Positions 53,073 to 63,185 of a stretch of 64,000 nt of DNA are shown here, piece by piece. The notes beneath the pieces are model-generated. The model made no database searches. It saw only the letters and a list, made by a program, of their open reading frames with translations, and was not told the DNA's origin. Made by a program: the position numbers and the translations under genes. The stretch's first letter is position 1. Each line of letters starts with the position of its first letter. The stretch comes from Flavobacteriales bacterium (GTDB lineage: Bacteria > Bacteroidota > Bacteroidia > NS11-12g > UBA9320): assembly GCA_020635435.1 (NCBI GenBank), contig JACJZU010000004.1, forward strand, positions 248,001 through 312,000, in the 5' to 3' direction.

Positions 53073-55572
53073 GTAACAATACCGGCGCTTTTTGCCGATG
53101 TATTGTACCGTCAGCAAATCGCGCCATGATCCAGATTATATAGTCGCCCGTCTCAAGGGGTTCGCCTTCGGAGGTTGTCCCATCCCATAAAATGATCTCC
53201 TCATCTCCTGCAAGTTCGCCTTCTCGAATACGCGTAATGAATTTTCCCATTCGGTCAAAAACCTCAACATGCAGCGATACATCCGATCGCGCATCTGAGT
53301 TCCAGGTGATCCGGAGATAATCCGAAAGGCCGTCGTTATTTGGGCTGAATTCCTTTGGTGTGATGGTACACCGAATGTTTGGACTTGGAGGAAGACTCCT
53401 CGAATTTGGATAACCCGGAGTGGCGAAGCGCACATTGGAGGCAGCGCTTTTCCATATTCCCCGGTTGGTCGTTTTCAACTGTAGGTCGACACGTTCCAAA
53501 CTCACGCCCTCTGTGGTTTTCAGCAGGAGTGAATGCATGTCTTCACTGTACTCGAAATGATCAAGGACTTCTCCCTGAACATTCGCCAGGCCGACATTCC
53601 CCGTTTTATCGGGTAGAGACGGTAGGTACTTACAGTGGATAATCCTCGAACTATCCGGGACTTGATAATATGCTCGAGCCCAATTGGGTGAACTGCTAAA
53701 GGCCGTGAAGGATCGGGGCGGAAGTAATGTACGTTCGATCGTGAGTGGTTTGTAATGTTCCAATGCAGCAGTTGAATCTTTGCTGAATACGAAAAGTTCG
53801 GAAGCATCGAGCAACAGATCGGAAAGGTTGTAGATCTCTATGAAATCAGAACCACCGCTAACCGGATTGAATAAGATCTCACTCAGGAACAATTGCCCGG
53901 GAATTGGCGGTGCAGGTATGCCAATAATAAAGTTCGTGTCGAGATCACGTCCTGAACAGTCCGATAGTCTGAGATACAATTCAAGCGGTACTCCGCGATC
54001 CGGAGCAGTTGGCAACTGAATGAGGAGTTTGTTCCCACGAGAGGCCGACTGAGGGTAGACCATAGAATTAGGGAATTGCAAGCGACAATGCTCCGGTTGG
54101 GACTGGGGTTCGAGCGTCCCGTTGAGGTTGATCAAAATGTCGCGATCTCCAAGCCATTCCCATGCGTTTACTTCGAGGATACGTGGATGGTGGTAATTCG
54201 GGTCGGGATCAAAATGTCCGGGGCTGCCGCCTTGTGGGTCAACCGAATAATCCCAGGCCTCAAAACCCAGGCAAGCATGTGTCCGATCACCTAGTTCAAA
54301 AGACCATCCTCCTTCGAATTTATAAGTACCTGACCGTGCCCCGGTGTTATAGCTGAGTGAGTCGATCAGATCGCCATCCGGGTTGATGAGTTGAAGGTCA
54401 TCCGAACTGTTGTTCAGAGATGGCCAGTTCAATAGGCCCAACGTTGCTCCGTATGGAGCGAATTGCGAAGTGTCCGTATCGCGACAAAGGATCAGCGAAC
54501 TGCCCGGAGGCATGATCGTTTCCCGGAGCGAAGCGGATGAGCCGGCATCCCGAAATTGAAGATCCAGAGTTGAGATATAACGTTCGGTTACGTTCGTGAT
54601 CTCGACGAATTCAGCTTCCGGTAGAGCAATTACCGGACTGGGATCGGGCAAGATCTCGGTGAAAATAAGATCACCTGGCCCGGGCATATCTCCGTACAAA
54701 TAGTGAAAATAGAATAAGGTGTCGAGCGCATTTCCGGAACGATCGAATATGTCGGTCAGTTCGACAGGTATGTTGGAATTGTTGCTCAGATCTGCTTTGG
54801 GTAGAATGACGAGCAGTGCATCTGAATTTGTGAATTGCAGACCGCAATCTTGACCGGAAACTTTGCAGAACCTGGCGGAAAGAACGGAATCGGGTTGTTC
54901 GGAAAGACGGATGGCCATGAGAGCATGGTCGGTCAAACGTACATCGATGATGTACGGTGCCTGGCGGTCTATGATTCGGGGGCCGAGATAGACATCATCA
55001 AATCGGTGTCTGTTGAAGAACGAGGCCGTTGATTGACGGATCTGTATCCCTAAACCGGTTGGGGTTACGATTAGGGAAGCGTTCAAGTCATAGGAAATGT
55101 TGGTCATTGTATTCTGTGCCCTTATGAAGAGCGTACCAACGGAGTCTGGCAGGATGTCCAGCATCCAGGAGCTTCTCTCGGTAGTTCCCTGTGCCGTGGA
55201 GGTGATCTTCTCCGGGTTTGGGGTCGATCTCCAGAGTGCGAGTTCATCGGCAGAACCACCAAGTCGAATTAGGTAGGAAGTATCCCCCTTACATGGCAGG
55301 AAGATATCGATGTAGTTAGCGGAAGACGTATTAAAATCCAGAAAACATTTGATCTGGATCTGCCAATCTGAAGGCAGTTCATAGGAGTAGAAAACCGAGA
55401 ATGTATCGTTCATTTTCGGTGAGTTGCTCTGCAGGAATCCCGATACGACCGTGAATTTATCGAGATCTCCCGACCAGCCCTGAGTCCACTCAGGGCTGTT
55501 GAAATCCATTTTAACCTGCGCGTTGGAAAGTATCGGGAGAAAAAACAAACCAAAAAGGAGCAATCCTTTCAC
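53065..55572 (-). CDS. Secreted protein with lamin-tail domains and gliding/T9SS-type C-terminal domain
   Basis: 835 residues with a signal peptide (to about residue 18). An N-terminal beta-sandwich (about 20-200) resembles a concanavalin-like domain. Two lamin-tail-like domains follow, at about 305-410 (FTEILPDPS start) and about 565-690 (LSEILFNP start). The last 90 residues start with FSPNNDGLSD and end in an FlgD-like beta-sandwich, as in type B T9SS substrates. Probably a large surface or matrix protein. Convergent with bshB1 (8-base overlap). Confidence 0.83.
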   Translation of the reverse strand: MKGLLLFGLFFLPILSNAQVKMDFNSPEWTQGWSGDLDKFTVVSGFLQSNSPKMNDTFSVFYSYELPSDWQIQIKCFLDFNTSSANYIDIFLPCKGDTSYLIRLGGSADELALWRSTPNPEKITSTAQGTTERSSWMLDILPDSVGTLFIRAQNTMTNISYDLNASLIVTPTGLGIQIRQSTASFFNRHRFDDVYLGPRIIDRQAPYIIDVRLTDHALMAIRLSEQPDSVLSARFCKVSGQDCGLQFTNSDALLVILPKADLSNNSNIPVELTDIFDRSGNALDTLFYFHYLYGDMPGPGDLIFTEILPDPSPVIALPEAEFVEITNVTERYISTLDLQFRDAGSSASLRETIMPPGSSLILCRDTDTSQFAPYGATLGLLNWPSLNNSSDDLQLINPDGDLIDSLSYNTGARSGTYKFEGGWSFELGDRTHACLGFEAWDYSVDPQGGSPGHFDPDPNYHHPRILEVNAWEWLGDRDILINLNGTLEPQSQPEHCRLQFPNSMVYPQSASRGNKLLIQLPTAPDRGVPLELYLRLSDCSGRDLDTNFIIGIPAPPIPGQLFLSEILFNPVSGGSDFIEIYNLSDLLLDASELFVFSKDSTAALEHYKPLTIERTLLPPRSFTAFSSSPNWARAYYQVPDSSRIIHCKYLPSLPDKTGNVGLANVQGEVLDHFEYSEDMHSLLLKTTEGVSLERVDLQLKTTNRGIWKSAASNVRFATPGYPNSRSLPPSPNIRCTITPKEFSPNNDGLSDYLRITWNSDARSDVSLHVEVFDRMGKFITRIREGELAGDEEIILWDGTTSEGEPLETGDYIIWIMARFADGTIHRQKAPVLLLR

Positions 55573-55697
55573 AGGGTAAAGTTGTTTCTATCGACATAAT
55601 GATTCCAAATGATCCAGGCGTTCAGATCATCTTTCGCAATTACTTTTTCTCCCGACGCAAAGATTGGGGATTTCACTGTAGGGCTGATTTCTTGGCT

Positions 55698-55705
55698 TAA
55701 ATTTG
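55698..55705 (+). promoter_or_regulatory. Candidate -7 box (TAAATTTG) for uvrA
   Basis: Same octamer as the boxes before metK and the M1 peptidase gene, 13 bases before the TTG start of uvrA. No good -33 TTTG at 19 bases. Confidence 0.45.
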
Positions 55706-55718
55706 CCGACCTTTCATT

Positions 55719-58571
55719 TTGAGCACGGATAGCGACATTTTCGAAGGCGGAAGCATTGACATTAACGGTGCCCGCGAACACAACCTGAAGGATCTGGATC
55801 TGAAGATCCCGAGGGGCAAACTCGTGGTTTTCACCGGCTTGAGTGGAAGTGGAAAATCCTCATTGGCATTCGATACCATTTTTGCCGAGGGGCAGCGCAG
55901 ATACATGGAAACTTTCTCGGCATATGCCCGGCAGTTCATCGGCGACATGAAGCGTCCGGATGTCGACAAGATCGATGGATTGAGCCCTGTGATCGCCATT
56001 GAGCAGAAGACGGTGAGCAAGAATCCCCGCTCTACCGTGGGTACGATCACCGAGATCTACGATTTCCTGCGATTGTTGTATGCCCGTGCAGGAATTGCCA
56101 TTTCTCATTTATCGGGCAATGAGATGACCCGTTTTTCGGAGGACGAGATCGTTCGGATCATCAACGAGAAATACACAGGAAAGAAGATCGCTATTCTGGC
56201 TCCACTTATTAGAGCCCGAAAGGGGCATTACCGTGAATTGTTCGAACAATTCCTCAAAAGGGGCTTCACACGGATGCGGGTCGATGGCGAGATTGTCCGA
56301 CTCGAGCAGGGTTACCAGGTCGATCGGTATAAAGTGCACGACATAGAACTTGTGATTGATCGCATCGAGGTGGACGATGAGAACTCTTTTCGGGTTTCCG
56401 AATCAGTAAAATCTGCCCTGAAACTGGGGAATGGAGTGCTCTTGCTTCTGGATATGGACAGCGACGAATTGGCGCATTACAGCAAATTCCTCATGGATGG
56501 AGAAACGGGTTTGTCCTACGACGAACCGCAACCCAATACGTTTTCATTTAACAGTCCCTATGGAGCCTGCGACGTTTGCAACGGACTGGGTACCGTAACA
56601 GAGATCGATGAGGCCACCATTATCCCGGACCCAAAGCTGAGCATCAATAAAGGCGGTCTGGCTCCATTAGGACCATTGCGTGATAATTGGACCTTTACAC
56701 AGATCAAGGCGATCGCCAAGAAAATGAAGTTCAGTTTAGCGGACCCGATCGAAAAACTGGACCGCAAGGTGATCGACACGCTGCTTCATGGCAGCAAAGA
56801 AAAATTTGAGGTAACCTACACATACAGCGGTGGTGGAAAGCAGACCTATGAAACGACTTTCAAAGGTTTACTGCCCATGATACATCGCTCGTACATGCAA
56901 AAAAGCCAGGATAGCCTTTACCAATGGGCTGAGGAATTCATGTCCTTGCGAACATGCCCGTCTTGCGATGGAACGCGTATAAAAATGGAGGCCCGTCAGT
57001 TTTTCATCGACGGCAAGCATATTGGGGAACTGGGTTCTATGAACATCAGTGAACTCAATGCCTGGTTGGACGGGCTCGAGGATCGGATCACGGAACGACA
57101 GCGCTTGATCTCCCGCGAACTATTGAAGGAGATCCGGAGTCGTGTGGGTTTTTTAATGGGGGTTGGACTCGAATACCTGAGCCTGAACAATGCAGCTCGA
57201 ACTTTGTCCGGTGGAGAGGCGCAACGCATTCGTCTGGCAACGCAGATCGGATCCCGATTGGAAGAAGTACTGTACATTTTAGACGAGCCGAGTATTGGTC
57301 TGCACCAAAGGGACAATGAACGTTTGATCGGTTCACTCAAGGAATTGCGCGATCTGGGAAATTCTGTGATCGTTGTGGAACATGATAAAGACATGATCAT
57401 TGAGAGTGATTATGTCGTAGATATAGGTCCGGGAGCAGGAGTTCACGGAGGTGAGATCGTAGCCCATGGGCCCTGGAAGGACCTGGCGAATAGCGGAACG
57501 GTAACAGCTCAATATCTGAGTGGTGCGAAGCAGATCAGCATTCCTGCTCAACGGCGAAAGGGGAATGGACATAAGTTGGTTTTGAAGGGAGCGACAGGCA
57601 ATAATCTGAAATCGGTTGATGCAGAATTCCCGTTGGGTATGTTCATCTGCGTGACCGGAGTTTCGGGAAGCGGTAAAAGCACCTTGATCAACGATACGCT
57701 TCATCCTTTGCTCGCTGCAGAGATCTACAAATCACGACGGATGTCTCTCCCGAATAAAGGCATCAAAGGTCTGCAGCACATCGACAAAGTGATCAAGATC
57801 GATCAAAGTCCGATCGGTCGTTCACCCCGATCGAATCCGGCTACTTATGTGGGATTCTTCACCGAGATCCGAAATTTATTCGCAGAGCTTCCGGAAGCGA
57901 AGATCCGGGGATACAAGCCGGGAAGATTCTCGTTCAATGTAAAGGGGGGGCGTTGTGAAACCTGCAAGGGCGGGGGCCGAAGGATCGTTGAGATGAATTT
58001 CCTGCCCGACGTGGAGGTGGAATGCGAAACCTGCATGGGCCGCAGGTATAACCGGGAAACCCTGGAAGTTCGATACAAGGGCCGCTCGATCAGTGATGTG
58101 CTCGACATGAGTGTGGACGAGGCCATCACCTTCTTTGAGCACATTCCCTCTATATACAGAAAGATCAAGGCCCTACATGATGTTGGTTTGGGTTATATAA
58201 CCCTCGGACAATCGTCCATCACCATTTCGGGTGGCGAAGCACAGCGTGTGAAACTCGCTTCGGAATTGAGCAAGGTGAGCACGGGAAATACGTTTTATAT
58301 TCTCGACGAGCCCACAACGGGTCTGCATTTTGAAGACGTCCGTGTTCTGTTGGATGTGCTCCAGGAACTCGTCAATCTGGGCAATACCGTATTGGTTATC
58401 GAACACAATTTAGATGTGATCAAGATCGCGGATCACATCATGGATCTTGGGCCGGAAGGAGGACGAGGTGGCGGCGAGATCATTGCCTGCGGAACCCCCG
58501 AACAGATCGTTGAACTCGGTAAAGGGCATACTGCACGATTCCTGAAACAAGAACTTGTAAATACCCATTAA
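55719..58571 (+). CDS. uvrA: Excinuclease ABC subunit A
   Basis: The DNA-damage recognition ATPase of nucleotide excision repair. 950 residues with a TTG start. Two ABC ATPase modules: Walker A motifs GLSGSGKSS and GVSGSGKST, with signatures LSGGEAQR and ISGGEAQR. Zinc-binding cysteine pairs are present in CDVCNG, CPSCDG, CETCKG and CETCMG. All elements are intact. Acts with UvrB and UvrC, not in the window. Confidence 0.98.
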   Translation: MSTDSDIFEGGSIDINGAREHNLKDLDLKIPRGKLVVFTGLSGSGKSSLAFDTIFAEGQRRYMETFSAYARQFIGDMKRPDVDKIDGLSPVIAIEQKTVSKNPRSTVGTITEIYDFLRLLYARAGIAISHLSGNEMTRFSEDEIVRIINEKYTGKKIAILAPLIRARKGHYRELFEQFLKRGFTRMRVDGEIVRLEQGYQVDRYKVHDIELVIDRIEVDDENSFRVSESVKSALKLGNGVLLLLDMDSDELAHYSKFLMDGETGLSYDEPQPNTFSFNSPYGACDVCNGLGTVTEIDEATIIPDPKLSINKGGLAPLGPLRDNWTFTQIKAIAKKMKFSLADPIEKLDRKVIDTLLHGSKEKFEVTYTYSGGGKQTYETTFKGLLPMIHRSYMQKSQDSLYQWAEEFMSLRTCPSCDGTRIKMEARQFFIDGKHIGELGSMNISELNAWLDGLEDRITERQRLISRELLKEIRSRVGFLMGVGLEYLSLNNAARTLSGGEAQRIRLATQIGSRLEEVLYILDEPSIGLHQRDNERLIGSLKELRDLGNSVIVVEHDKDMIIESDYVVDIGPGAGVHGGEIVAHGPWKDLANSGTVTAQYLSGAKQISIPAQRRKGNGHKLVLKGATGNNLKSVDAEFPLGMFICVTGVSGSGKSTLINDTLHPLLAAEIYKSRRMSLPNKGIKGLQHIDKVIKIDQSPIGRSPRSNPATYVGFFTEIRNLFAELPEAKIRGYKPGRFSFNVKGGRCETCKGGGRRIVEMNFLPDVEVECETCMGRRYNRETLEVRYKGRSISDVLDMSVDEAITFFEHIPSIYRKIKALHDVGLGYITLGQSSITISGGEAQRVKLASELSKVSTGNTFYILDEPTTGLHFEDVRVLLDVLQELVNLGNTVLVIEHNLDVIKIADHIMDLGPEGGRGGGEIIACGTPEQIVELGKGHTARFLKQELVNTH

Positions 58572-58583
58572 GCCTATGTAGGT

Positions 58584-59459
58584 TCAGGCATTTTCCAGCT
58601 GAAATTGCTTTGGGGTGATCCCATACCTTTTTCTGAACGCCTCAATGAAGTGACTGGAAGTGGTGTAGCCAACTTCTTCGGAAATCTCATTCACCTGATA
58701 TAGGCCCGACCTCAACAGGCGACGGGCATGTTCCAGGCGATATTGCTGTAAGTATTTGAATGCAGGCAAACCATATACATTCTTGAACCCAACTTTCAGA
58801 TTATACTCATTCATACCTATCGCTTTGGATAGTTCGCTTAATGTCGGTGGGTTGGCCATGTTGTCAAGAAGTATCTTACGGGCGGTCTTGATGCGTTCCA
58901 CGTTCTCCTGATCCTTTAAAAAGGGACAATTCTCGTAACGCTGTTCCTCCGGAACATCATAGCAATAGCTCATGAGTTCCCGAACCTTCGCATTTATGAA
59001 CAATTTACTGAGGGAAGTTGGGATGCGTTCGCTTAAAAGTTCTCCGACCACAATGTCTGCTTCCGGGCTTATTGGGTGTTCGCTGTATTCTTTTACGCCA
59101 AAACCGTTGAAATTGCGGTGTGGCATATTTTCATAATCGTTCAGCAACCATGCATGTAGTATTTCCGGATGCATGCAAATACACAGGACAGGGTCGGTTG
59201 TTCGGAGCGTTAGCGAGAGATCTCGATTCTGATCGTACAACAGAAAATAGTTCCCGGAACGGAGGTTTCGATTGTAGTGCGGACTGAATTCAAACAGCGT
59301 ATCGGAATCGCGGGCAAACAGAAAATGAACCCAGTCTTTCTCGAGCTGAACCGGAACCCGGTCCTGATCATTGGGCTTTAGAATTCTGCAGAGATCGGGT
59401 CTACCTGGAATATGTTCCGTACCTGTTTGATCGGAAATGCGCATTGCGGAACTTTTCAT
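58584..59459 (-). CDS. AraC-family transcriptional regulator
   Basis: 291 residues. An N-terminal sensing region of about 180 residues has no clear fold signature. The C-terminal double helix-turn-helix (about 190-290) starts PPTLSELSKAIGMNEYNL and ends with YTTSSHFIEAFRKRYGITPKQF. It is divergent from a HmuY/TonB-receptor operon across about 275 bases, the arrangement of PchR-like iron-uptake regulators, so control of that operon is probable. The gap (59460-59735) contains no clear Fur-type palindrome that I can identify. Confidence 0.9.
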   Translation of the reverse strand: MKSSAMRISDQTGTEHIPGRPDLCRILKPNDQDRVPVQLEKDWVHFLFARDSDTLFEFSPHYNRNLRSGNYFLLYDQNRDLSLTLRTTDPVLCICMHPEILHAWLLNDYENMPHRNFNGFGVKEYSEHPISPEADIVVGELLSERIPTSLSKLFINAKVRELMSYCYDVPEEQRYENCPFLKDQENVERIKTARKILLDNMANPPTLSELSKAIGMNEYNLKVGFKNVYGLPAFKYLQQYRLEHARRLLRSGLYQVNEISEEVGYTTSSHFIEAFRKRYGITPKQFQLENA

Positions 59460-59735
59460 GTGATTAAATAACTCATTATTAGTGATTTAGTTTTTCAGCG
59501 CTCGATTCTTCTCCACTAAACTATTCCGTTTGTAGCTGATTTTTATCACTTTCAGCGATATTTTTTTAAACGGGCTCCTTGTTGATGAGCTATAAAGGCC
59601 TGAAATATGGACTTTGCGTCCGATAGAAATGGGTGAGGTAAACTTCTTTTACCGATATTTATCTTCCTGTTCCCGATAGGCAAGCTGAGTAATTGTGTGC
59701 AGTTTTGCACCCTGAAATTCTCAAAAGAAGCTAAA

Positions 59736-60950
59736 ATGAAAAATTCGATCTTAGCCGGATTGCTCCTGTTGGGCGTATTTTCGGTTCATGGACAGCAAGC
59801 CGATTCCGCATTAACGGAAGGAGGCAGATCCGATGTGTATTACAGTTTTCTCAATGGAGAGGTTGATCGTGTAAGCAATACGAATTGGGATATCTCATTC
59901 GAGATAAAAGGTTTTCTCTCGGGCATACACGTGAACGAACAAGCCGGGGCCAGGTTGTACATCACACCCTTTGCGGTGTCGCAGTGGGCTGCGTTTGACA
60001 GTACCGGAAAAGACAACTGGACAGTGAGTCATAACGGCAACAGCAGTTGGTCGCAGGGTGCTTTCAACACGAACAGCACGGGCGATTTTGACCTGGGTTG
60101 GGGTTCCTACGACATCAACACGCACGCTGTGGTGGGCGATTCGATCTATTTACTCCGTACCCGGGGGGGTGATTGGAAGAAGATTTACATCAAGTCGCTT
60201 GCCAACAGTATTTACACTTTTGTATATGCGAATCCTGATGGCAGTTCGGAAGTCACAGCACAGATCAGGAAGTCGGATTTCAACGATGTGAATTTTGCCT
60301 ATTACGATATTGCAGCGAACACACAACTGAATCGGGAGCCAAACTCCAACAGTTGGGATGTGGTTTTCACCAAGTATTTGCTCGGTGTACCGGCAGGACC
60401 CGTTATGCAGTATTATCCGGTGAGTGGTGTTTTATTGAACAAAGGCAATGAGGCCGCACAACGCAATAATGTGATCGTTTCGAACAACGACACATCTACT
60501 TTGATCTGGAATTCAGATATCTCCGAGATCGGATCCGACTGGAAATCGTGGAATGGCAGTGCGTATGACATAACACCGGATCAAAGTTTCTTCGTACGCA
60601 CAGGAATGGGGCAGGTTTGGAAGATCTATTTCACCGATTACAAAGGAGGTTCTGAGGGGAATTTTTACTTCGTGAAGGAGAGCATGAGTGGCAGTGTTTC
60701 GGTTGAAGATCCGATCACGCCAAATCGCGACACCGAGCTTTACCCAAATCCGGCGAGTGGATCGTTTAAGCTCGGTGAATCGATGGGATCGGGTATTGTG
60801 AAGGTTCGCATGTTCGATCAGTCCGGACGTACGATCCGAAATTGGGGAGCTGCGCCTAGCTATTCACTCGAAGGCGTTCAAGCCGGAATGTATTTCGTTG
60901 AGATCGTCCGACCTGGTAGTTCTGAATTGCGAACATTGGTAGTCCGGTAG
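59736..60950 (+). CDS. HmuY-like protein with T9SS type A sorting tail
   Basis: About 404 residues from the ATG at 59736, which has AAGAAG upstream; the frame extends to 59697 without signal-like sequence. A signal peptide spans residues 1-19. Residues about 25-320 contain the HmuY pattern twice or in extended form (NTNWDISFEIKG, then NSWDVVFTKYL). The last 80 residues are a T9SS tail (ELYPNPASGSF, VQAGMYFVEI, ending LVVR). HmuY proteins bind heme or hemoproteins for a TonB receptor. A secreted or surface-anchored T9SS form would be a hemophore-like variant. First gene of a three-gene operon. Confidence 0.8.
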   Translation: MKNSILAGLLLLGVFSVHGQQADSALTEGGRSDVYYSFLNGEVDRVSNTNWDISFEIKGFLSGIHVNEQAGARLYITPFAVSQWAAFDSTGKDNWTVSHNGNSSWSQGAFNTNSTGDFDLGWGSYDINTHAVVGDSIYLLRTRGGDWKKIYIKSLANSIYTFVYANPDGSSEVTAQIRKSDFNDVNFAYYDIAANTQLNREPNSNSWDVVFTKYLLGVPAGPVMQYYPVSGVLLNKGNEAAQRNNVIVSNNDTSTLIWNSDISEIGSDWKSWNGSAYDITPDQSFFVRTGMGQVWKIYFTDYKGGSEGNFYFVKESMSGSVSVEDPITPNRDTELYPNPASGSFKLGESMGSGIVKVRMFDQSGRTIRNWGAAPSYSLEGVQAGMYFVEIVRPGSSELRTLVVR

Positions 60951-60965
60951 TCGGAACAATTTACC

Positions 60966-63185
60966 TTGAGAGCGTTTTCCATCTTCGGATTGTTGGTGGG
61001 GATGACCCTTTACGGTCAGGCCCAGACCCGATCTGTTTATCGTATTGTAGATAGCAGGAGCGGGGAAGGTTTGCCCTTTACGGAGGTGATCCTGCGCTCA
61101 CCTGATGGGAAGGTCTTCCACAGTCTGGCGGATGATCAGGGAAAGGCTCGCATCGAAGTTCCGGAGGGGAGCTATCAGGTTAAATTGTTTTGTGTGGGAT
61201 ATCGGAACCAGGAATTTCGGGCGGATCTTCCGGTTCAGACCGAACAGGTCATTGGCATGGTTGCGGAAGATGCCCTGTTGAGGGACGTTGTCGTCACATC
61301 GCAGTACAGTGGACGTTCGGCGCGCAGCGCGGTAGAAAAGATCGAGGTGATCGATACGCGCATGCTGGAGTCCAGGTCTATTTTCAATCTGCGCGAGGCA
61401 GTGTTGCATCGGATGAATGTTCAGGTACGGCAGGACAACTCCACGGGAAGTGCCATGAGTTTAATGGGTATTTCGGGGCAGAATGTGAAGATCATGATCG
61501 ATGGGGTTCCGGTGATCGGGCGTTTGGATGGCAATATTGATCTTTCGCAGATCAATTTGAACGATGTTGAGCGTATCGAGGTAATTGAGGGACCAGTAAG
61601 TACCAATTACGGAACGAATGCCTTGGCGGGTGTGATCAATATCATCACGAAAAAAGGCAGGGAGCGGGGTTTGAGTGGTCAGGCCGAGGCTTATTATGAG
61701 TCAGCGGGGTATTACAACGCTTCGTTCAATACAGCACACAGTTTTGGCAAAACCGGATTCCGGCTCAGTGCGGGGAGGAACTTCTTCGCCGGATGGTCGC
61801 CCGAGGAAAGCGGACGCTGGCAATTGTGGAAACCAAAAGAACAATATTGGGGTAGGGTCGTACTGAGCAGACAGATCGGCGGATTCGAGGTTTTCCTTCG
61901 GTCGGAGTATTTCAATGAATTCTTGTTGAACCGTGGCAGGCCACTCACGCCGTATTTTGAATCGGCCTTCGACGAACATTTTCGAACCGAGCGCCTGGAT
62001 CAACAGCTTCAGTTTCGAAAAAGCGTGGCAAAAGGTCGTGAGATCGATGGATTTGTAGCCTATAATTATTACAAGCGCCGTCGAAACAGTTTCTTCAGAG
62101 ATCTTGTTCAACTCGAAGAAGACCGATTGGAGACCGATGGTTCCAACGACACCACCCGATTTGATGCTTTCAGATCGCGATCCACCTATTCGTTCAGTTC
62201 ACCAGGGAGCCGATTGAATTATCAGTTGGGTTATGATGCCGTACACGACATAGGGAGCGGGCTTCGGATCGAGGGAGGATCCCGGACCATGACGGATCTG
62301 GCGATCTTCGGTAGTGCGGAATACAGGCTCAGCAGCAGGCTTATGTTGAAACCCGGATTGCGACTGAGCTGGAACAGTGCTTATCAGGCTCCTGTGATCC
62401 CTATGCTTTCAGCGCGATACGGTAGAGGTAATTATGTTTACAGAGCAAGTTGGAGCAGGGGATTTCGAGCACCGGATCTCAAGGAGTTGTACATCTTCTT
62501 TGTGGATGTAAATCACAATGTACAGGGCAATCCGGACCTGAAAGCAGAATCGTCCGATAATTTCAACTTTTCCATAAGTGGGACAAGACAAATGAAGAAG
62601 GGCTTTCTGAAGCCGTCGTTGAGTACATTCTATAATCAGATATCAAATAAGATCAATCTGGCGAATATTCGGTCCGATCTGTACACCTATGTGAACATCG
62701 ACGAATTCCGGAGTGCCGGTGGCCGATTGAACATGGAATGGCTCAATGAGCGAACACGATTGAACGGGGGAATCGGTATCACGGCGGTTAACAACGGTTT
62801 AAATGTGAACGGTGGGAGATATTATCAATATCTGGAAGGCAACGCAGCAGCTTCCAGAACCATAGGTAATACCTGGATCACCTTGTCGGCCAAGTACAAC
62901 GGTAAGCAGCAGATTTACGTTATTGATGCTGAAAATCAGGAGGTTACACAGCGCGAGACCAGGGCGTACACGCTTATGGACCTACAGGTGTCGCGGGAAT
63001 TTTTAAGCAAACGCCTACAATGCAGCGGTGGGATTAAAAATGTTATGAACGTAGGGAACATAGAGAGCATCACAGCAGTAGGCGGTGCTCATGGTTCGGA
63101 GAGTGTGGCCGTTCCAATTGGAACCGGCAGAAGCTATTTCGTGCGTATTTCATATCGATTTCAAAAATTAAAACCGGATGCTTAG
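60966..63185 (+). CDS. TonB-dependent outer-membrane receptor (HmuR-like by context)
   Basis: 739 residues with a TTG start and a signal peptide (about 1-20). A carboxypeptidase-regulatory-like domain (about 22-105) precedes the plug (about 125-230, with NYGTNALAGVINIITKK). A 22-strand-type beta barrel runs to the C-terminal aromatic end. It imports a large ligand using TonB energy. Between two HmuY-like genes, so heme or iron complex uptake is likely; the ligand is not proven. The stop overlaps the next gene by 8 bases. Confidence 0.92.
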   Translation: MRAFSIFGLLVGMTLYGQAQTRSVYRIVDSRSGEGLPFTEVILRSPDGKVFHSLADDQGKARIEVPEGSYQVKLFCVGYRNQEFRADLPVQTEQVIGMVAEDALLRDVVVTSQYSGRSARSAVEKIEVIDTRMLESRSIFNLREAVLHRMNVQVRQDNSTGSAMSLMGISGQNVKIMIDGVPVIGRLDGNIDLSQINLNDVERIEVIEGPVSTNYGTNALAGVINIITKKGRERGLSGQAEAYYESAGYYNASFNTAHSFGKTGFRLSAGRNFFAGWSPEESGRWQLWKPKEQYWGRVVLSRQIGGFEVFLRSEYFNEFLLNRGRPLTPYFESAFDEHFRTERLDQQLQFRKSVAKGREIDGFVAYNYYKRRRNSFFRDLVQLEEDRLETDGSNDTTRFDAFRSRSTYSFSSPGSRLNYQLGYDAVHDIGSGLRIEGGSRTMTDLAIFGSAEYRLSSRLMLKPGLRLSWNSAYQAPVIPMLSARYGRGNYVYRASWSRGFRAPDLKELYIFFVDVNHNVQGNPDLKAESSDNFNFSISGTRQMKKGFLKPSLSTFYNQISNKINLANIRSDLYTYVNIDEFRSAGGRLNMEWLNERTRLNGGIGITAVNNGLNVNGGRYYQYLEGNAAASRTIGNTWITLSAKYNGKQQIYVIDAENQEVTQRETRAYTLMDLQVSREFLSKRLQCSGGIKNVMNVGNIESITAVGGAHGSESVAVPIGTGRSYFVRISYRFQKLKPDA

